Source: a virus. Taken from it: a stretch of DNA of 32,332 nt. Below the pieces are notes generated by a model that saw only the letters and a list, made by a program, of their open reading frames with translations, ran no database searches and was not told the DNA's origin. Location of the stretch: the IMG/VR virus record IMGVR_UViG_3300042881_001075, positions 1 to 32,332 of that record; one strand, 5' to 3'. The first letter of the stretch is position 1, and every line of letters begins with the position of its first letter. A program made the translations under genes and the position numbers. Positions 11,926 through 19,445 of this stretch are shown piece by piece.

Positions 11926-12587
11926 AGTTTTATTTTTTAAATATACCTAAGACCATAAATGTGTCGCTAGATATAAATATTATACAGAATGTTTGTAAGA
12001 TTCTGAATAGTCATGGTATTGATACTTCGTCTAATACTAAGTTTCATGACCATAATACTTGGCAAAACTTTGATGACGATACTTATGTCTTCAGCATTTT
12101 TAGAGATCCCGTTGACAGAACCCTGGCTGAGTTTACTAATCGCAGAATCTTTGATGATTTTGGAAAGAGAAAAAGCGATTCTGGAGTTCATGTTGATGAT
12201 ACATTAGACATATCTTTAGAAGATCTTGATATTTGGCTTACTAAGTTTTACACATCAGACTTTCAAAGTAAGACTCTTTTTAATGGAATGAATCCACCAG
12301 TAGAAGCCCTTGAACAAAAGATAAAGAGAATTAATTTGTTTATTGATGATAGTCAAATATTTCAGCAAGAAGGCCAAAACCTTATGGCTAACAAGATACT
12401 TTCTGACTTTGGTATTGAAGAAAGACTTCACACTCCATATGTTCCTCATACTCTTTTTGAACAAGGATATGCAGGAGACTTTGCGTTTAATAAAGTAAGA
12501 GGCAGCGAGTTAGAAAATAAAATTAGAAGAATGAACTATCTGGACTTATTAGTATACGAAAATAAGTCTAACTTTCATCGTCTATAG
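11916..12587 (+). CDS. Sulfotransferase-like protein, only plus-strand gene
   Basis: From the ATG at 11916 the protein has 223 residues. The front shows FLNIPKTINVSL, matching the 5'-phosphosulfate loop PKTxxxS of sulfotransferase family 2. About 50 residues later comes FSIFRDPVDRTLAEF, matching the 3'-phosphate motif. These enzymes move sulfate from PAPS to sugars or tyrosine. The usual Gly-Thr of the loop is replaced, so activity is uncertain. It runs opposite to all other genes, has its own leaderless promoter, and its end overlaps the GT61 gene tail to tail by 20 bases, all of which point to a separately acquired gene. Confidence 0.7.
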   Translation: MYNKFYFLNIPKTINVSLDINIIQNVCKILNSHGIDTSSNTKFHDHNTWQNFDDDTYVFSIFRDPVDRTLAEFTNRRIFDDFGKRKSDSGVHVDDTLDISLEDLDIWLTKFYTSDFQSKTLFNGMNPPVEALEQKIKRINLFIDDSQIFQQEGQNLMANKILSDFGIEERLHTPYVPHTLFEQGYAGDFAFNKVRGSELENKIRRMNYLDLLVYENKSNFHRL

Positions 12588-13554
12588 AGTTATAGATAAA
12601 ATCGTACATTTCTTGATAGTCTTTACAGTCCCAAGGATCCACATTCTTGTAGGTAACATCTTCTAATGATTTAACTATGTCGTGTTCCCAGTCAAACAGG
12701 TATCTTGTGTTTGGCCTTATTGCATAGAACTTAGTTCCATTCTGAGACCATATTGCGTTGTGAAAGGCAGTTCCAATAATTCCAGCCATGTGTGTAGCGT
12801 TGTGAGAGATTCTTATTTGATCCTGTAAAGGTCTTCCTGACCAACTAACAACAGCATATCCTTTGTCAACAAAGGCATTCTCTATTGCGTCTTCTACCCA
12901 TTCCTCAAAGTATCTATTCTTAAAGTATTGGTTCTTGTTTAGACCACTCTTTTTCATATCTTGACTGACATTCTTTCTACTCATAAAAATCTTTTTAGGC
13001 ATGTTCTCGTCATCAATTTTGTAGTCTTTAAAATAATTGGCCAATGCTTTAGAAACCTGTGGACAGTGTGCCTCAGCAAAGAAAGGAAACTCACCATTAA
13101 AAAAAACTCTTTGATTGTCCATCATAATTACAAGATTTTCTATAAAGAAACTTGTGTCATGAATCTCATTTCCCATCATGTATATGCCATGATCGCCAAA
13201 GTCTTGCATGATCTTTCCATGAGCAAACTCTATTAGTTCAGCCATTGGATGAAAAGTGTAGTTGTCTTTTCCAGAAAAGGTCTCTAAGAAGAAAGGCTTT
13301 AGGTCTTTAAATATTGATTGACAGTATAAAAATCCACCCACAGATTCTTTTAGCCAGTGTCCGTATTGTCTGCCTCCATCTGTAAGGCACATCCAATATC
13401 CTGGCATTTCATAATGCTTTTTGTTCTTAGCCCATGGATTAATTCTAACATTCTTAAATACATAGACAGGCAAGTCTTCATTTGGGACTGAGATAACTTC
13501 GTCATAATATGTCTCAAAGTTAAATATTGGTCTTTCAAATTGACTATTAGACAT
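12568..13554 (-). CDS. GT61-like (DUF563) glycosyltransferase
   Basis: A 328-residue protein with the family landmarks in order: GRQYGHWLKESVGGFLYC in the middle of the first half, KKIFMSRKNVSQ near residue 187, and the C-terminal GYAVVSWSGRPLQDQIRIS with MAGIIGTAFHNAIWSQNGTK. GT61 enzymes add pentoses, GlcNAc or related sugars to proteins and polysaccharides. It is the last gene of the late operon, coupled to the radical SAM gene (TAATG). Being transcribed with virion and oxygenase genes suggests a virion glycan target; that is inference. No membrane segment is seen. Confidence 0.85.
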   Translation of the reverse strand: MSNSQFERPIFNFETYYDEVISVPNEDLPVYVFKNVRINPWAKNKKHYEMPGYWMCLTDGGRQYGHWLKESVGGFLYCQSIFKDLKPFFLETFSGKDNYTFHPMAELIEFAHGKIMQDFGDHGIYMMGNEIHDTSFFIENLVIMMDNQRVFFNGEFPFFAEAHCPQVSKALANYFKDYKIDDENMPKKIFMSRKNVSQDMKKSGLNKNQYFKNRYFEEWVEDAIENAFVDKGYAVVSWSGRPLQDQIRISHNATHMAGIIGTAFHNAIWSQNGTKFYAIRPNTRYLFDWEHDIVKSLEDVTYKNVDPWDCKDYQEMYDFIYNSIDDES

Positions 13555-14408
13555 TAGAACTCATCTACTTTCAGATCTATCTTGCATCCTGCACAAATAC
13601 CAGACTTAGGCCCATCCTTCTCAAGATGGTCTCTCCAAGGCTTATACTTTTCGTTTCTGTAGATTTCCCACAGTGGAGCATCATTTACATGAGCCATAAT
13701 TCCATTCTTGTGCTCAGGTACATCTGATCTTGTGTTGCAACAGACCATTACGCTTCCATTGTAATCAATGTACATATTCTTGAATGGTTGTGTACATGCT
13801 TTTGTTCTTACATATTCTTCGTTAAATCCCGCAACTTTTTCAGTTCTGGCAGTTCCCTCAACAGCAAAGTTTCTTGCTCTTAGATGTACTACTATGCCAT
13901 CTACGATTAGGTCGTATTCAATTCTGTGGTTTTCTATGTCAGAAATAACAACATAGTCAACACCCAGCATCTTTATCTTCTGTTGCATACGCTTCTTCAT
14001 CTTGGCATGGTCGTATTGCTCATTATTTGCAAGGTACTGTTGAATAAACAACTCGTTAAGCCCTGCGTCTCTAAGAGCATAAATATAGTCAAGGGTAACA
14101 TAGTCACCATTTGTGTTGGTTCTAAGTTTTGACTTTGGTAAGATTTCTCTGGCTTGAGAGATACGCTTTAGGATTATCTCTCTATAGGCTAATGGCTCGT
14201 TATACCTGCTATAGGTAATTTCTTTGTCATAGTCTATTTCTGCTAACTGATTAAGGATAGATAGATACATTTCTTCTGGCATCACATTATTGTCAGAATG
14301 CCTATCTATAAAAGAGTTAGGACAAAACCAGCATTTTCTATTACAGAAAGAGTATACTTCTATTTCTATAAGGTTGAGTTGGCCTTTAAACCACTTTTGA
14401 AGGTCCAT
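13554..14408 (-). CDS. Radical SAM enzyme with SPASM-like C-terminus
   Basis: The start at 14408 follows GGGA eight bases upstream and gives 284 residues; the longer in-frame reading lies entirely inside the oxygenase gene upstream. CNRKCWFC at residues 22-29 is the CxxxCxxC cluster motif that binds the SAM iron-sulfur cluster, with YSRYNEPLAYREI and LRTNTNGDYV downstream. The end has KACTQPFKNMYIDYNGSVMV, CC and ICAGCK, the cysteines of a SPASM/Twitch auxiliary cluster. Such enzymes modify peptides or sugars by radical chemistry. It sits between oxygenase and glycosyltransferase genes with 23- and 1-base overlaps. Confidence 0.92.
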   Translation of the reverse strand: MDLQKWFKGQLNLIEIEVYSFCNRKCWFCPNSFIDRHSDNNVMPEEMYLSILNQLAEIDYDKEITYSRYNEPLAYREIILKRISQAREILPKSKLRTNTNGDYVTLDYIYALRDAGLNELFIQQYLANNEQYDHAKMKKRMQQKIKMLGVDYVVISDIENHRIEYDLIVDGIVVHLRARNFAVEGTARTEKVAGFNEEYVRTKACTQPFKNMYIDYNGSVMVCCNTRSDVPEHKNGIMAHVNDAPLWEIYRNEKYKPWRDHLEKDGPKSGICAGCKIDLKVDEF

Positions 14409-15111
14409 ATAGAGTGTCCCAATACTCTTTTTCTGCCTGATACTTTTCTTCAAAGTTAGCAACATGGCGATAGTCACAGCATTTGCATACAGGTCTTCCA
14501 TCGCTATAGTCAGGCATTGACCATTCTCCGTATTGAACTCTAAACTTAAAGTCTGACTTCCATGAATTTTCAGCAAATCCTTCTTGGTCTTTTTGAGTAA
14601 AGAACCAGTGGTCAGGCTCTGCAAACTGCATGAATAGAAGTGTTACAAATTTGTCTTCGTCTTCTGTTGGAAACTTTGGTCTCCAGTGCATGTGATCATT
14701 GCCAGAAAAGACGATGCACTGATTAGGTGCTTCATCAAAAGTCTTATCATCTGCAATTAATTGCCAGTCAACATTCTTATCAATACAGATATCTAGCGAG
14801 TACTGGCAAGCAGACTGATCAACATGCTTCCATAGTTGTGGAGTGATACCGTTTTGCTTTTGGTATCTAGCAGTATGAAATCCAGCCCTTTGAAGTTTGT
14901 CATTTCCAAAAGTCTTCTTTGCTATTTCCAAAATCTCTGCCTCTGTTTCAGGATCAAAATCAATCTGTGTAAGCCATCGTCCTGCTACTGTGTGATAGAA
15001 GTGTGGACCATCTGGACCCATATCCAAGGAAAGAACCTTTGCCTTAACCTTCTCAAATAGTTCTGGTGGAAAGAAGTCTACAATAGATCTTGCTTCAACA
15101 TTACTTGTCAT
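14386..15111 (-). CDS. Fe(II)/2-oxoglutarate oxygenase-like protein with Cys tail
   Basis: In 241 residues the metal triad reads H96-V-D98 (KHVDQSACQYSLDICID) and H142 (GNDHMHWRPKF), followed by FMQFAEPDHWFFT. The same HW-R and VEPDHW-F blocks occur in its neighbour at 15101-15667, so the two are paralogues. It has about 50 extra C-terminal residues with CKCCDYRH, a possible metal site. These folds hydroxylate proteins or small molecules using iron and 2-oxoglutarate. The start overlaps the end of the paralogue by 11 bases. Confidence 0.75.
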   Translation of the reverse strand: MTSNVEARSIVDFFPPELFEKVKAKVLSLDMGPDGPHFYHTVAGRWLTQIDFDPETEAEILEIAKKTFGNDKLQRAGFHTARYQKQNGITPQLWKHVDQSACQYSLDICIDKNVDWQLIADDKTFDEAPNQCIVFSGNDHMHWRPKFPTEDEDKFVTLLFMQFAEPDHWFFTQKDQEGFAENSWKSDFKFRVQYGEWSMPDYSDGRPVCKCCDYRHVANFEEKYQAEKEYWDTLYGPSKVV

Positions 15112-15667
15112 TCATTTCTCCTTTGGCGTGTTCTTTGTATATTTCATAAATATGCTCAGGTCCTTTAGTAAAGTACCAATGGTCTGGTTCCACATAATGA
15201 AAGAAGACAACTCCTATTTTACCAGTATTGTTATAAAGAGTTTCTCTCCAGTGTTCAAGTTCCTCACCCATAAACAAAATTGCTTCATTTGGTCTGGCTG
15301 TGTAAGGTTGTCCATCTATGTAAAGTGCCCAAGGATCTCCTTGATAAAGAACCAAGTCAAGCGTATATGTGCAGGCATTTAAATCTTTATGCTTATGAAG
15401 ACTAATAGTCTCATCAGAATACTCTGCAAATAAAGAATATGATGGAAGTAATGTCTTGCTATTAAAGTATTCTCTAACCTTTGGCAAAAGTATCTCAGCA
15501 TATTCTTTTAGAATAGGATCAGAATCACCAATTAGTTTGCGACCAAATTCATCTACAGGCATGTTTGCAAGATGAGGATTTTCCTTAAAATGTATTCTTA
15601 GTCTGTCAAAATCAACAGGATTTAATACATTCTTGATTAAGCCAACTTCTTTGTTTATGCCATCCAT
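15101..15667 (-). CDS. Fe(II)/2-oxoglutarate oxygenase-like protein
   Basis: A 188-residue protein with H93-K-D95 (ISLHKHKDLNACTYTLDL) and H139 (GEELEHWRETL) as the likely iron ligands, then FFHYVEPDHWYFT. The jelly-roll pattern ACTYTLDLVLY, ARPNEAILFMG fits the double-stranded beta-helix of cupin-type oxygenases. It is a clear paralogue of the gene at 14386-15111 and overlaps both neighbours by 11-13 bases. The substrate is unknown; the arginine for 2-oxoglutarate is not certain. Confidence 0.75.
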   Translation of the reverse strand: MDGINKEVGLIKNVLNPVDFDRLRIHFKENPHLANMPVDEFGRKLIGDSDPILKEYAEILLPKVREYFNSKTLLPSYSLFAEYSDETISLHKHKDLNACTYTLDLVLYQGDPWALYIDGQPYTARPNEAILFMGEELEHWRETLYNNTGKIGVVFFHYVEPDHWYFTKGPEHIYEIYKEHAKGEMNDK

Positions 15668-16221
15668 TGGACCACCACATATCTCAATCCATCAGTTACT
15701 GGGTGAACCTTATGATTGTACATAAAATTTGAAGGGAAAATTAAAAGGTCATTCTTCTTAGCCTTAAACCTTAGCCCATATCTATTAAACTCTACATCTC
15801 CACCTTCATATTCATCATTTAGGTAGTATGTTAAAGATATTCTACGAGTGAAGAATGGGTGGTCATCTATATGGTCATGGAACTGTTGATCTTTTCCATA
15901 CCTCAAAAGTTGTGGATTCTCAAACTTTTCTATTGTTGCAAAGTATGTAGCCATATACTGGTCTAAGCAAGGCTTTAGGTTCTTGTGAAATTCTTTTGTA
16001 AATTCCGCCAAGATTCCAGTTTCTTCTGACTCATGGTGTGGAAGCATAATAAAATCAGTATCTCTTGCTTTAGTGTCTGTTCCAGACTCATACTCATCTT
16101 GATTTACAAGTACTTCTGCTGGTCTCCAAGACAGGCCTTCTTCTTCAATACGCTTTATATAATCTAATGAATTAGTAAATACATCTTCAAATACTACTAT
16201 TCCTGGTGCTAGTTCTTTCAT
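15655..16221 (-). CDS. Prolyl 4-hydroxylase-type oxygenase
   Basis: The clearest member of the set, 188 residues. H117-I-D119 (FHDHIDDHPFFTRRISLTYY) binds iron, followed by LNDEYEGGDVEFNRYG, the EGGxxxF block of the P4Hc family. LLIFPSNFMYNHKVHPVTDG carries the distal His173, and Arg180 is placed to hold 2-oxoglutarate. Family members hydroxylate proline in proteins or other side chains. GAGGGG lies about ten bases before the ATG. It heads three oxygenase genes in tandem. A proline-rich repeat protein is encoded four genes upstream in the same direction and is an obvious substrate candidate. Confidence 0.9.
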   Translation of the reverse strand: MKELAPGIVVFEDVFTNSLDYIKRIEEEGLSWRPAEVLVNQDEYESGTDTKARDTDFIMLPHHESEETGILAEFTKEFHKNLKPCLDQYMATYFATIEKFENPQLLRYGKDQQFHDHIDDHPFFTRRISLTYYLNDEYEGGDVEFNRYGLRFKAKKNDLLIFPSNFMYNHKVHPVTDGLRYVVVQWMA

Positions 16222-16246
16222 TTTCCATTTCCCCTCTGAGTATCTC

Positions 16247-16450
16247 TTACTCTGGTTGCTCTACAAACTCTGTACCATTCCAAAAGTGGCCAATAGTTAT
16301 ATTGTCTTCAGGACTGACTTCCATGATTGTAAAATTGTTGGTTGTTACAGCATCGTAAAATTCAACATTTCTTTCTAATGCATCGCTAAAAACAAGTTCT
16401 CCAGCAACATCGTTTCCTACCATTGCTAATAGTTTAATTTGTCTAGTCAT
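16247..16450 (-). CDS. Small virion-associated protein, 67 residues
   Basis: The protein reads IKLLAMVGNDVAGELVFSDA and ends ITIGHFWNGTEFVEQPE. The final IGxxWNGTxF block is a common C-terminal element of phage tail and fibre-associated proteins. It starts one base after the upstream stop (TAA A ATG) and lies 25 bases before the hydroxylase. A fibre-assembly or minor tail role is inferred only from this motif and position. Confidence 0.6.
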   Translation of the reverse strand: MTRQIKLLAMVGNDVAGELVFSDALERNVEFYDAVTTNNFTIMEVSPEDNITIGHFWNGTEFVEQPE

Positions 16451-16451
16451 T

Positions 16452-16691
16452 TTACCATTTTCCTAACGGACACTTAGCGTCCTCTAATTTAGTCTTTGCT
16501 GCCATAAAACATCCACACTTTTTACATACTTTTGTTTTCTTTGCTAACTCTGGGCATGTCAAGCATATGGTCATTCTTTCATTTGCTTCTTGATCCTCAA
16601 CATAAACAGTATTAGCCTTTAGAAAATCCCATGGTCTGGCAGTTCCTAAATTCTTTTTATACTGTTGCCATGGGCTTAATTCTTCAGTCAT
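16452..16691 (-). CDS. Cys-rich zinc protein, CKKCGCFM type
   Basis: From ATG 16691 the protein has 79 residues; ATG 16709 is also possible. Its C-terminal half reads RMTICLTCPELAKKTKVCKK, then CGCFMAAKTKL and CPLGKW. This C-x2-C, CKxCGCxM, CPxGKW layout is a small conserved family in tailed phages of aquatic bacteria, probably zinc-binding, with no known function. It overlaps the upstream gene by eight bases and lies between tail and modification genes. Confidence 0.75.
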   Translation of the reverse strand: MTEELSPWQQYKKNLGTARPWDFLKANTVYVEDQEANERMTICLTCPELAKKTKVCKKCGCFMAAKTKLEDAKCPLGKW

Positions 16692-16899
16692 ACTGAATAT
16701 ATTCACCATTCTCTAAGTACCAGCCAAGAGTGGCAGGATTATCAAGTTCAACCTCAACAAAAGTTGGATTGGACTCAAACGCTGATGACAAAGCAATTGA
16801 TCTTTCATCAATGCTGCCATCTTCATATTCTAATAAAAATTTAAAATGCATTAAAACTTTATTAGTTTCTTTTTCTAGGAACACATATTTTTTATACAT
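16684..16899 (-). CDS. Small late protein, 71 residues
   Basis: Reads MYKKYVFLEKETNKVLMHFK, then ALSSAFESNPTFVEVELDNP and GWYLENGEYIQYD. The last part resembles small tail-associated proteins. AAGGAG lies five bases before the ATG. No family can be named. It is the first gene after the proline-rich protein. Confidence 0.65.
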   Translation of the reverse strand: MYKKYVFLEKETNKVLMHFKFLLEYEDGSIDERSIALSSAFESNPTFVEVELDNPATLGWYLENGEYIQYD

Positions 16900-16923
16900 A
16901 ACTTCTCCTTAGTATATCAAAAA

Positions 16924-17466
16924 TTAGCAAGGGTTGCATATTGTTCCTGTCCAGATTCCGCCACAGAAATCACAGCAGAACTGAGTTGTAGGACAAATTT
17001 CACAGTTACATGAAGGTGAAACTGGAGGAACCACAGGTGGAACGACAGGAGGTACGACAGGAGGAACCACTGGTGTAGGTGGGCTCACTGGAGGTACAAC
17101 TGGTGTAGGAGGACTTACAGGAGGAACCACAGGGGTTGGTGGACTAACTGGTGGTACGACTGGTGTAGGTGGGCTCACAGGTGGCACAACAGGAGTTGGT
17201 GGGCTCACTGGAGGTACTACAGGAGGTACTACAGGAGGTACTACAGGAGTTGGTGGGCTAACAGGTGGAACTACTGGTGGAACCACAGGAGGTACTACTG
17301 GTGGCACCACAGGTGGCACTACAGGAGGTACGACAGGTGGAACGACAGGTGGAACGACAGGAGGTACGACAGGAGGAACCACTGGAGGCACAACTGGTGG
17401 TGGTGTTGGTGCAATAAAGCGTAGGACTACACCTATACCACTTGGGTTACGAAATAATGGGCTCAC
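16924..17466 (-). CDS. Proline-rich repeat protein with eight-cysteine tail
   Basis: GTG at 17466 has AAGGAG five bases upstream. After a short N-terminus (MSPLFRNPSGIGVVLRFIAP) come about 125 residues of PPVV units and six SPPTPV units, then a tail with eight cysteines (SCNCEICPTTQFCCDFCGGI, WTGTICNPC). The repeat resembles plant extensin and arabinogalactan motifs, in which proline is hydroxylated and then glycosylated. It follows minor tail genes and precedes the oxygenases. A stiff polyproline stalk ending in a disulfide- or metal-bound knob is likely; whether it is displayed on the virion is unproven. Confidence 0.8.
   Translation of the reverse strand: MSPLFRNPSGIGVVLRFIAPTPPPVVPPVVPPVVPPVVPPVVPPVVPPVVPPVVPPVVPPVVPPVVPPVSPPTPVVPPVVPPVVPPVSPPTPVVPPVSPPTPVVPPVSPPTPVVPPVSPPTPVVPPVSPPTPVVPPVVPPVVPPVVPPVSPSCNCEICPTTQFCCDFCGGIWTGTICNPC
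17022..17402 (-). repeat. Tandem coding repeat of the proline-rich protein
   Basis: Twelve-base units (PPVV) and 30-base units (PPVSPPTPVV) alternate in blocks. Codons differ between units (ggaggtacc, ggtggaacc and similar), so the amino-acid sequence is more constant than the DNA; this suggests selection on the protein, though unit number may vary by slippage. Confidence 0.9.
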
Positions 17467-17485
17467 TGCTACTCCTTATTAATTA

Positions 17486-18124
17486 TTAAGCAAACTTGCT
17501 CTGTGATGCTAAAACTGTATATGCTGGTGCTGCAGATGTTTTGATAATTGTATAAACATAAACATCTGTTGAGTTAATGTTTCCTATAGGTGCTGATCCG
17601 CCTAGCCAAAGAACAGGTGTTGATGTTCCATCAATAGTAAAATCTGTTGGTTCATATGCTGTAGCCCCAATTGGTGCAACAAGTACAACAGAGATTTGTT
17701 CTGAAATTGCCATGGTTGAGTTAAGAGTTGTTGATCCATTACCACGAACATTAAGAGTCCAGTCTGCCGTAGCAGTATTGGTAAGAACTTCAACAGATGC
17801 TGTTAAAGTGTCAATATTAACAGTACCTGATGCTCCAGATCCAGAAATATCAACTATTTCCTTTGGTGACAATAGGGTTGCATTGGTTACATCTCCAAAG
17901 TTTTCCCAAAATGTTCCATTATAAAATGTAGTAGCGTTTATGTCAGCAAGATATGCAAACATACCTTCTTGGACAATGCCTGCTGTTAATGCAGCGTCTC
18001 TTGCAGCAGCACTAGCAAAGTACATGATTGTTTGATTCTGCAGGTTGTACTGAACCTGTGCTGCAGTTAAAACATCGCCCGTATTAAATGTGCGATATCC
18101 TGCATTTGGACTACCTGTTGGCAT
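17486..18124 (-). CDS. Minor tail or fibre protein
   Basis: A 212-residue protein. The first third, GYRTFNTGDVLTAAQVQYNL, then SAAARDAALTAGIVQEGMFA with YNGTFWENF, is a common phage tail-fibre module of aquatic siphoviruses. The rest is beta-rich (VLTNTATADWTLNVRGNGST), likely a receptor-facing domain. AAAGGAG lies upstream of the ATG. It follows the large minor tail gene by a 12-base gap. Confidence 0.8.
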   Translation of the reverse strand: MPTGSPNAGYRTFNTGDVLTAAQVQYNLQNQTIMYFASAAARDAALTAGIVQEGMFAYLADINATTFYNGTFWENFGDVTNATLLSPKEIVDISGSGASGTVNIDTLTASVEVLTNTATADWTLNVRGNGSTTLNSTMAISEQISVVLVAPIGATAYEPTDFTIDGTSTPVLWLGGSAPIGNINSTDVYVYTIIKTSAAPAYTVLASQSKFA

Positions 18125-18136
18125 TTCTTTTCTCCT

Positions 18137-19444
18137 TTAGTATGATAGTGCATTGGTATTTTGTGGAACTGTATTTCCTAGTATACCTTGATTTGATGAA
18201 TCAAGTATAAAGGCCTGGATGATTGGCTCTGCTGTAAGCAGTTTTACCATCCATCTAGAAGGACTTATATCGTGCTGAACACCCTGGATAAATAGTTCTC
18301 TTACGATAGAACTGCCACCAGGCATTTGCTTTTCAGCAATAATAAGGTTATAAATATCTGAACTTAGATTAACAAGTGTATTTGTTTCACTAATATCTGC
18401 GTTCATGTTTAGTGTAATTGAGTCAATTCTTAGGTCTGCGTCTTTACGGGCATCTAGAAGAGTCCTTGCTTGGTCGTTAGCCTCTTGATCTGACTGAACA
18501 AGAATACCAGTTCTTTGTCCCGATTTAATAAAGAATCTATCAATACTCTCTTGATCAGTTACAATTTGAGGTACAGGGTTAGGACCAACATTGTCGTCAT
18601 ATCTTGTAACTGTAATATCGTTTAGAATTAATTGATCGTCAAAGGCAAAGTCAATTGACTCATAAGGAAATGTTCCAGGAGTTCCTAAATCTGTATAAGT
18701 TCTTGGAGGAACATCTGCTCTTTTTGCAACCTCATCACGGTCAATAAATAGCGTTCTTCCAGATCTTTGCATAAAGAAAGCACCAAACTCAGATTGCTCA
18801 ACTGTTTGAATAGCCTGTAATACTGATCTGGCTCCTCCTGGATCTGCTTGCATTGTAGAGTTACCAGGTGTTGTTGCTCTCATAGATGTTGGAAAGCCAG
18901 CAAAGTCTAATATAGCATCTACTCTTGCACCAGATAACTGACCTGCTGGGCAACCAGGTATTGGATCAAGACCAGTAGACACATTATTTAAAAGACGGAA
19001 TCCATCAACACATTGTAATACTACTGTAGAAGTTGCATTTGTTCCTTCATAAAATCCTGTATCGTAAGATGTTATGTATCCAGCAAATAGGTTAACTTCA
19101 ACAGTATCTCCAAGAAACTCAGTTTGTGCATAGATTCTTATCTTACGCAATGGGATTAGTTTGCCAAAGTATGGTCCTGATACATTCTGTGGGTTGAAGT
19201 CTGAGTTAGGATCATTTAATGTTACCGTTGCAGTTCCAGCCTCAAAGTTAGAAAGAATACGGTTACGACCTCTACGAGTAGAGCATCTCAAAACATTAGC
19301 AGAAACATCAACAACATCTGCAGGTGCATCACCTAATGTGTTTGTATCTAAGATACCGTAAGCACCATTATCAAGAAGTAGAGGATAGGAAAATGATGGA
19401 CCAGATGCAAAGTCAATTTCTACTCTAAGTACTGGCAATGTCAT
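18137..19444 (-). CDS. Minor tail protein (distal tail/baseplate)
   Basis: This 435-residue protein directly follows the tape measure gene. LRVEIDFASGPSFSYPLLLD, then STRRGRNRILSNFEAGTATV with LNDPNSDFNPQN and YFGKLIPLRKIRIYA, are hallmark blocks of actinobacteriophage minor tail proteins. It continues with a mixed alpha/beta part (VLQAIQTVEQSEFGAFFMQR) and an end typical of hub proteins. It probably forms the tail-tip hub. Confidence 0.9.
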   Translation of the reverse strand: MTLPVLRVEIDFASGPSFSYPLLLDNGAYGILDTNTLGDAPADVVDVSANVLRCSTRRGRNRILSNFEAGTATVTLNDPNSDFNPQNVSGPYFGKLIPLRKIRIYAQTEFLGDTVEVNLFAGYITSYDTGFYEGTNATSTVVLQCVDGFRLLNNVSTGLDPIPGCPAGQLSGARVDAILDFAGFPTSMRATTPGNSTMQADPGGARSVLQAIQTVEQSEFGAFFMQRSGRTLFIDRDEVAKRADVPPRTYTDLGTPGTFPYESIDFAFDDQLILNDITVTRYDDNVGPNPVPQIVTDQESIDRFFIKSGQRTGILVQSDQEANDQARTLLDARKDADLRIDSITLNMNADISETNTLVNLSSDIYNLIIAEKQMPGGSSIVRELFIQGVQHDISPSRWMVKLLTAEPIIQAFILDSSNQGILGNTVPQNTNALSY

Positions 19445-19445
19445 T

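Noticed and set aside
17022-17402. CRISPR-like or minisatellite array
   Set aside because: Units are 12 and 30 bases, in frame throughout, and encode a continuous proline-rich protein; no spacers.
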